DNA from: Paenibacillus alkaliterrae
GTDB lineage: Bacteria; Bacillota; Bacilli; Paenibacillales; Paenibacillaceae
Length of the DNA stretch: 52,172 nucleotides
NCBI RefSeq assembly: GCF_021532375.1
Contig: NZ_JAKGAP010000048.1
Location: forward strand, 1 to 52,172
Direction of reading: 5' to 3'
Part shown: in pieces, positions 47,330-52,172 of the stretch
How positions within the stretch are numbered: position 1 is the first letter of the stretch
Layout of the letters: each line of letters begins with the position of its first letter
The notes under the pieces: generated by a model
What the model was told of the DNA's origin: nothing
Databases searched by the model: none
The model's input: the letters and a program-made list of their open reading frames with translations, nothing else
Translations under genes and position numbers: made by a program

Positions 47330-48280
47330 TCAGCTTTCTCCCCATTTTCTTTGGCGCCAGAATTGAATCATCGTAATGACGAACATCATGAAGAACAAGA
47401 CATAGGCCATTGCGCTTGCATAGCCCATATTGAAATATTTGAAGCCGTGCTCATACAAGTAATGAACGATGACGGAAGTGGAACGCGCGGGTCCGCCTTG
47501 GGTCATGAGGAAAATGGTATCGAACACCTGGAATGAAGCGATGAACGACATAACGGTAACGAAAAAGGTCGTCGGCGATAAGAGTGGCACGGTGATGCAG
47601 AAAAATTTCTGATACGTATTTGCTCCATCAAGGTCCGCCGCTTCATAGTAGTCATCCGAAATGCCTTGAAGCCCGGCCAGGAAGATCAGCATGTTAAAGC
47701 CGAGATTTTTCCATACGCTTGTCAAAATGACAGCAGGCATTGCCCATACGGTGCTTGTCAGCCAGTCGGGACCTTGAATGCCGAACCAGCTCAATACGTA
47801 GTTCATAATCCCGTATTCAGGATTGTAAATGAACTGCCATACGACCGCGATGGCCACCATAGAAGAGACCACGGGCAGAAAATAGGCGGCGCGGTAAAAC
47901 TTTTTCAAGCTGATTCGGTCCAGGGCAACGGCGAGCAGCAAGGAAATGACGATGCCGAGCGGAACGGATACACCGGCGAAATAAATGGTGTTCCAGAACA
48001 CTTTGATAAAGGTTTCATCCTTCATCAATTCCGCATAATTGCTGAGCCCTATCCATTTGACCGGGGTAAGCATATCCCAGGAAGTAAAGCTGAGAAAAAA
48101 GGACGCAAAGACAGGAATCAGAGTAAAAGCCAAAAACCCGAGCAAGTTGGGCAAAAGCAGAAGAAGCGCCCAGGTGCCGTCTTTTTGGAAAAGTTTTTTC
48201 CATGTACTGGTCTTAACGGAACGATGCGTTGAATTTGGTATATCGACCCTGGGTTCCATCAGACTGTTCTCCGCATTCAT
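47330..48280 (-). CDS. Sugar ABC transporter permease (MalF-type, locus E)
   Basis: A 316-residue CUT1 permease with about six helices and the EAA loop YEAADLDGANTYQKFFCITV. AGGGGTGAT lies just before the ATG. It follows the binding-protein gene after a hairpin and should form the channel with the MalG-type partner downstream. Confidence 0.92.
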   Translation of the reverse strand: MNAENSLMEPRVDIPNSTHRSVKTSTWKKLFQKDGTWALLLLLPNLLGFLAFTLIPVFASFFLSFTSWDMLTPVKWIGLSNYAELMKDETFIKVFWNTIYFAGVSVPLGIVISLLLAVALDRISLKKFYRAAYFLPVVSSMVAIAVVWQFIYNPEYGIMNYVLSWFGIQGPDWLTSTVWAMPAVILTSVWKNLGFNMLIFLAGLQGISDDYYEAADLDGANTYQKFFCITVPLLSPTTFFVTVMSFIASFQVFDTIFLMTQGGPARSTSVIVHYLYEHGFKYFNMGYASAMAYVLFFMMFVITMIQFWRQRKWGES

Positions 48281-48300
48281 CGAATCACCCCTGGGGAAGA

Positions 48301-48321
48301 GCCCCGGAAACGTACCGGGGC
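48301..48321 (-). other. Intercistronic hairpin after the binding-protein gene (locus E)
   Basis: GCCCCGG pairs with CCGGGGC around a 7-nt loop. No long T-run follows leftward. It is the fourth binding-protein gene in the window followed by such a hairpin. Confidence 0.65.
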
Positions 48322-48331
48322 CTGTCCGTTT

Positions 48332-49690
48332 TTATTTTGCGAGCTCCGCATTTGCCCGGGTTTCTATATTTTTCATCGTGTCGTCCACCGATTGCCCGGC
48401 ATACCAGAGCTTATCTGTTTCTTCCGTAATGATATCGTTTACGATGTTTTTGGTGATCAGCGTGAAGGGATAAGCTTCTGCATCCGCAAAGAAAGTCACC
48501 ATTTCCTTGAAGCCTTCGGGATGAACGGCTTCGTTATACCACTTGGCGATGCCTTCTTCGGTATACAACGATTTGCGGTTCGGCATCCAGAGACCTTCTT
48601 TGATCAATTCGACTTGGTATTCTTCAGATGAGAGGAATTTGATAAGCTCCCATGCTTCCGCGGGATGCTCCGTTTTGGCTGAGGCGGCATGTACATGCGC
48701 TTGGCCGTGTGTTTTGGCTTCGAGAAAGCTTGGAAGAGGAGCTACTCCAACCGGGAATCCCATTGTAGCAAGCTCTTGCAATGCCCATGAACCGTCGATT
48801 ACCATGGCGACTTTACCGGTCTGAAGCATTTGGTTCGGCTTCATACCGATGCTCTCCAGTGTTTTTGCCGTAGGCGTAGCGCCGTCTTTTAACCGAAGAT
48901 CCAGAATGCTCTGCATAACTTTTTTGGCTTCCGGTGTATTGACAGCCATCTTTGTGCCGTCTTCGTTGAAAACTTGTCCGCCGTTGGAGTAGATTTCAGC
49001 GGTGGTCATATAGAAGTTTTCGAGACCGAAAGCGCCGTATTGAGATACCTTGTTGCCGTCTTTAACCGTCAGTTTCATGGCCGCGTCCCTAAACTCATCC
49101 CAAGTCCATGCTTCAGCGGGATTGCTGGGCGGATATGGAATCTGTGCCTTGTCGAAGATATCTTTGTTGTAATACAGGACAGGCGAAACGGTACAGCTGC
49201 TGACGCCGTAAATATTTCCGTCAATTTCCATGATTTTTGCAGAGGATGGAATAAAATCGCCGAGTGTCATTTCATTATTGAACATCGGGGTTAAATCGAG
49301 AAGGACATCACGCTGCTCGAAAGAACGGTATTCCGTAGCGCCTAAGAAGAAGACATCAGGCGCAGCGTTGCCTGCAAGCATAGTCAGTATTTTTTGTGCA
49401 TACTGCGCGCCGCCGGGAACCGGTTGATACTCCACTTTGATATTCGGATGCTGTTCCATGAACGATTCAAGCCCTTTTTTCACTGCGGCTGTCTCCAAGG
49501 GGCTGGCTTCCCAACCCATAAACTTCAGGGTAACTTGTTTATCGCTGCTTGCGCCCCCTGTATTGGCATTGCTGGCAGCGCCATCGCTGCCTTTGTTACC
49601 GGCGTTGCCGGTGTTTGAACCCCCGCCGGAACAGGCGGAAAACACGAAGGCACACATTAAAGCGATAAGCAGAAACTTGGCTTTTTTCAA
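48332..49690 (-). CDS. Extracellular sugar-binding lipoprotein (locus E)
   Basis: A 452-residue family 1 solute-binding protein. From TTG 49690 the product begins as a signal peptide (KKAKFLLIALMCAFVFSAC) with lipobox cysteine C20, followed by a Gly/Ser/Asn-rich linker. TTG is chosen because GAGGAGGG lies 8 nt upstream; the frame is open further but is not signal-like. The GH127 enzyme at the end of the operon suggests a beta-arabino-oligosaccharide ligand. It is preceded by a promoter with a perfect-looking cre. Confidence 0.92.
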   Translation of the reverse strand: MKKAKFLLIALMCAFVFSACSGGGSNTGNAGNKGSDGAASNANTGGASSDKQVTLKFMGWEASPLETAAVKKGLESFMEQHPNIKVEYQPVPGGAQYAQKILTMLAGNAAPDVFFLGATEYRSFEQRDVLLDLTPMFNNEMTLGDFIPSSAKIMEIDGNIYGVSSCTVSPVLYYNKDIFDKAQIPYPPSNPAEAWTWDEFRDAAMKLTVKDGNKVSQYGAFGLENFYMTTAEIYSNGGQVFNEDGTKMAVNTPEAKKVMQSILDLRLKDGATPTAKTLESIGMKPNQMLQTGKVAMVIDGSWALQELATMGFPVGVAPLPSFLEAKTHGQAHVHAASAKTEHPAEAWELIKFLSSEEYQVELIKEGLWMPNRKSLYTEEGIAKWYNEAVHPEGFKEMVTFFADAEAYPFTLITKNIVNDIITEETDKLWYAGQSVDDTMKNIETRANAELAK

Positions 49691-49751
49691 TTGACAGACC
49701 CTCCTCAAATAATGTTGAAACAGGCTGCAATTCCAGCTGAGCACATCACTT

Positions 49752-49765
49752 TGCAAACGCTTGCA
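49752..49765. promoter_or_regulatory. cre site in the locus E promoter
   Basis: TGCAAACGCTTGCA fits the palindromic cre TGNAANCGNTTNCA at all fixed positions. It starts just downstream of the leftward -10 (49771-49776), so CcpA would block initiation or early elongation. Confidence 0.8.
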
Positions 49766-49770
49766 AAAAC

Positions 49771-49799
49771 ATCATATCATCTGGTAAGGTGAATGTAAG
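49771..49799 (-). promoter_or_regulatory. Promoter of the locus E operon
   Basis: Leftward CTTACA (49794-49799), a 17-bp spacer and TATGAT (49771-49776). Confidence 0.65.
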
Positions 49800-49883
49800 T
49801 AGTCGTCCAACAACATTAGGTGGACAAAAATGACTAAAAAATGTTGTGCTTCTTAGAGAGGATATAGAAACGGAGAGGGTATC

Positions 49884-50774
49884 GTGAAATATATTCGAAC
49901 GAACATCGGGAAGCCGATTGAGTTTCTCTCCTGCGGCCATTTTGTTACAGACGTACCATGGACCCATAGCAAACGTTGTCTCGATTCCTTTGAAGTTATT
50001 ATTGGAATAGAGAAATGCCTGTACATTTCGCAAGGCGAAGAGAAATATGAAGTAAACCCCGGGGACGTACTCGTCCTGCTGCCGGGACTCGTCCACGAAG
50101 GCTACCGTCCATGCAAGGAGGGCGTATCCTTTTTTTGGTTTCACTTCCTTACCTATGAATCCTATGATCGTTTGGACGAGGATGCCTTGGCGAAGGAACT
50201 GGATAAATTAAAAAACCCGGATTCCCCCAAATCTTGCTCTGATATTTATCTTCCTTTATTCTACGCGCCGGCCAGCATCGAACGGGCCAATATCTTGTTT
50301 CAGCAGCTTCAGCATATAGGAATGTCAAACTACTATACCCGGCAGGCAGCGCATTATATCTCAACCTTGCTGCTGATCGAACTCTCCGATCAGATGATCA
50401 ACCATTATCAGATCTCTCCGGATAAATCGCAGGGAGACCGGAATATTGCCGAAATCATCGAATGGATCCGCATTCATGCATTGGATGACATTTCACTCTC
50501 CGATATCGCAGAACATTTTACGTACAATAAAAATTATCTCTCCCGCTATTTTAAGAAGAAAACAGGGTACAACCTGCAGGAGTACATTAATCTCATGAAG
50601 ATTTCAAAGGCGAAGGATTTGCTGACGAGAAGCTCCCAAAGCATTCAATGCATTGCGGATAAAGTGGGGATTCATGATGAAAAGTATTTTATGAGATTGT
50701 TTAAGAAATATGAAAGCATGACGCCTACCGAATATCGTAAAGCTTTTTACCGCATTCACCTTAACAACCATTGA
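49884..50774 (+). CDS. AraC-family regulator with cupin-type sensor domain
   Basis: A 296-residue regulator. The N-terminal ~150 residues form an AraC-type beta-barrel effector domain (VNPGDVLVLLPGLVHEGYRP), and residues about 195-290 hold two helix-turn-helix motifs (LSDIAEHFTYNKNYLSRYFK and IQCIADKVGIHDEKYFMRLF). It is soluble, so it should bind an intracellular sugar. It is divergent from the locus E operon and probably activates it. The GTG start has GGAGAGGG 4-6 nt upstream. Confidence 0.92.
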   Translation: MKYIRTNIGKPIEFLSCGHFVTDVPWTHSKRCLDSFEVIIGIEKCLYISQGEEKYEVNPGDVLVLLPGLVHEGYRPCKEGVSFFWFHFLTYESYDRLDEDALAKELDKLKNPDSPKSCSDIYLPLFYAPASIERANILFQQLQHIGMSNYYTRQAAHYISTLLLIELSDQMINHYQISPDKSQGDRNIAEIIEWIRIHALDDISLSDIAEHFTYNKNYLSRYFKKKTGYNLQEYINLMKISKAKDLLTRSSQSIQCIADKVGIHDEKYFMRLFKKYESMTPTEYRKAFYRIHLNNH

Positions 50775-50901
50775 CGCTATTTTAAAATCTCTACCCGCAA
50801 ATCAACCTGTGCTCACCTGCTTTGTATTATCCCCGGCCGTTCTTACATACGATACAACTTACTGCAAATTTGAACGATCCTTCGTGAGGGTAGGTGAATC
50901 C

Positions 50902-51387
50902 ATGCCGGATCAGCATGGCTTCAGATCAGACCATTTCAAATGGATTTTGAACATGATCGATATCGGCGTGCATCTTATCGACCGGGACGGAATCACGTTA
51001 TTCTATAATAATAAGATGGCGGAAATCGACGGTTTGAAAAGGGAGCAGGTCATCGGGAAAAAGCTGTTTCACCTCTACCCTTCGCTGACCGACGAAACCA
51101 GCACGCTTGTCCATGTCCTGCAAACGGGCAAAGAAACGGCCGAGAAAGTACAAACCTATGTCAATCTGAAAGGGAAGCGAATCACGACGATAAACCGCTC
51201 TTATCCGCTGTTCGATAACGGCCGTCAGATCGGCGCTTTGGAGGTCGCGAAGGATATTACGAGCATCGTCCATCTTCATGATCAAATCCTGGACCTCCGC
51301 CATCAAATCTATCAATCCCATCAAAAAGATAAAAAGCACGGCGGGTCCGCGCACTATCATTTCAGCGATATCATCGGGACGAGCGGT
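50902..51387 (+). pseudogene. PAS-containing sigma-54-type activator, truncated
   Basis: About 160 residues remain of a RocR-like activator: a PAS domain (about 10-115; IGVHLIDRDGITLFYNNKMAEI) and the start of the link to the AAA+ domain (HYHFSDIIGTS, usually continuing as GxSP...). The frame then enters unrelated sequence and stops at 51426. The AAA+ and DNA-binding domains are missing, so it cannot activate sigma-54 promoters. ATG 50902 has AGGTGA 4 nt upstream. The break coincides with an IS4-like transposase fragment on the other strand. Confidence 0.8.
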
Positions 51388-51620
51388 ACCACTCCTGCAG
51401 CTGAAATTCTAACAAGTTCTGTGTAAGGAATTGAATGGTCCAGAAGCGTTCGATCCCTTTAAGCGAAAGCAACTGGTATTGATCAAATCCAAGCAGTTCT
51501 TTGAAGTATCGGTACCCAGTTTCAATATACCAGCGAACACGGTAGTAACTCAGGATGGTTACGAGATCCAGGCTGCGATCCGTACACAGGATACAAAATG
51601 GGGTACGTGAACCATCGGAA
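51388..51620 (-). pseudogene. IS4-like transposase fragment
   Basis: Leftward translation gives the C-terminal region of a DDE transposase: FCILCTDRSLDLVTILSYY, then RVRWYIETGYRYFKELLGF and LKGIERFWTIQFL. The Y-x2-R-x3-E-x6-K arrangement typical of IS4-group enzymes is visible. Upstream the frame breaks with stop codons (an in-frame TGA near 51645) and the N-terminal half is gone; further transposase-like pieces extend to about 51710 in other frames. No terminal inverted repeat was found on either side. Confidence 0.75.
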
Positions 51621-51989
51621 CAGTGGGATGCGGGTCAGTATAGACATAAAGATCAAGAGCATCCCCATTCGCTCGAACAAGACAAACGCGAGCTGTTCCA
51701 CAAGCACCCCTCCCGTCGCATAAACTGTAAGCCCTTTTATATAAAGCGATAATAATCTATTACCTATTTTAGGAAAAAGACTTATTCTCGTGCGTGCAAT
51801 CTTTTAAAGTAAATATCATCATACGGTTTTGTTAATGAAACAGGCCGCCGAGATCGACAGCCTGTTTTTCAAAGTTGATTTAATACATCAGCCAGTGCTT
51901 AATATCAGGTATCTGCCACCTCAATAAGGTAGATCCGTTTCTTAAAACCCCCGCGCTTCGCAGTCTTCTCGGTACGAACTGTTTATTGC
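51621..51989. other. Degenerate region between IS remnants
   Basis: Decayed transposase-like pieces up to about 51710, then AT-rich sequence with a weak hairpin (51837-51871). No intact gene is visible. Confidence 0.4.
51837..51871. terminator. Weak hairpin, possible terminator
   Basis: AAACAGGC pairs with GCCTGTTT around a large internal loop and is followed by a T-run rightward. Confidence 0.4.
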
Positions 51990-52008
51990 ATAATGAAATA
52001 GGACAAAG

Positions 52009-52172
52009 TTGCAAAAGAAAATCCCCACTTCTGCAACCCGGAATTCCCCACTTTTGCAAAAGGCCATTGCAGGCGACCACCCATTAATTTTATCCTTGTA
52101 ACTGGGAATTAGGAAGGTTACAAGGAGGAATGGAGGTTGCTCACAATGACCCAAGTACAGGATATCAGAAAA
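52009..52172 (+). mobile_element. Left end of an IS21-type insertion sequence (partial)
   Basis: CCCCACTTCTGCAA (52023-52036) and CCCCACTTTTGCAA (52046-52059) repeat with a 23-bp period, and an inverted TTGCAAAAG lies just before (52010-52018). Repeated terminal motifs of this kind are typical of IS21 elements. A transposase start follows. The outer boundary is approximate and the rest lies beyond the window. Confidence 0.65.
52146..52172 (+). CDS. IS21-type transposase IstA, first 9 codons (partial)
   Basis: ATG at 52146 begins MTQVQDIRK, which fits the start of IS21-family IstA proteins, and runs off the right edge. GGAGG lies 9 nt upstream. The terminal repeats to the left support the call; nine residues alone would not. 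Confidence 0.6.

Noticed and set aside
51522..51707. Hydrophobic leftward frame (about 61 codons) as a membrane protein
   Set aside because: It overlaps the decayed transposase in another frame and is best explained as a by-product of that remnant.

Overview
The window looks like chromosomal DNA of a Paenibacillus-type member of the Bacillota. It has strong AAGGAGG-type ribosome-binding sites, a Bacillus-like rrn leader with boxA, split gcvPA/gcvPB, LipM-type lipoylation, cre (CcpA) sites, YesM/YesN-type sensors and many CUT1 sugar importers. The species assignment is an inference from gene content.

Layout. 1-260: 5' end of a leftward 16S rRNA gene with leader and promoter. 297-3749: SNF2 helicase and SWIM zinc-finger protein (YwqA/YwqB-like pair). 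4001-9898: fructose PTS operon (FruR regulator, 1-phosphofructokinase, EIIBC, EIIA, its own HPr and its own Enzyme I) behind a promoter overlapped by a cre site. 9921-15407: glycine cleavage cluster, with gcvH-lipM running left and gcvT-gcvPA-gcvPB running right. 15411-15737: a histidine-rich YmaF-like reading frame without a start codon.

15.9-50.8 kb is a plant-polysaccharide island made of successive loci, each with its own regulator. A (15.9-24.3 kb): GH3 glycosidase, LplA-type binding protein, membrane-bound AraC-type sensor-regulator, and divergent LplB/YtcP-type permeases. B (24.65-33.0 kb): YesN/YesM-type two-component system, CUT1 importer, then a frameshifted Gfo/Idh/MocA oxidoreductase and a TIM-barrel isomerase with an internal deletion; the catabolic end of this operon looks dead. 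C (33.2-37.1 kb): CdaR-type regulator, glycerate kinase and GntP permease. D (38.4-44.4 kb): GH51 alpha-L-arabinofuranosidase with a CUT1 importer and a divergent ArsR-type wHTH regulator with an unusual C-terminal domain. E (44.5-50.8 kb): GH127 beta-L-arabinofuranosidase with a CUT1 importer and a divergent AraC regulator. None of the importers has an ATPase gene here, so a shared MsmX-type ATPase elsewhere is likely. None of the glycosidases has a signal peptide, so oligosaccharides are probably imported and cut in the cytoplasm. D and E together would process both alpha- and beta-linked L-arabinofuranosides, such as arabinan side chains or hydroxyproline-linked arabino-oligosaccharides. 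A hairpin follows every binding-protein gene.

The right edge (50.9-52.17 kb) is a mobile-element scar: a sigma-54-type activator cut after its PAS domain, a decayed IS4-like transposase fragment, and the first 9 codons of an IS21-type transposase behind repeated terminal motifs.

I found no CRISPR array, tRNA, prophage or recognisable defence system. The least described pieces are the ArsR-type arabinoside regulator with its palindromes, the small DnaJ-like cysteine-rich protein, the self-contained fructose phosphorelay, and the small 37.7-38.4 kb region with an amber-interrupted frame.
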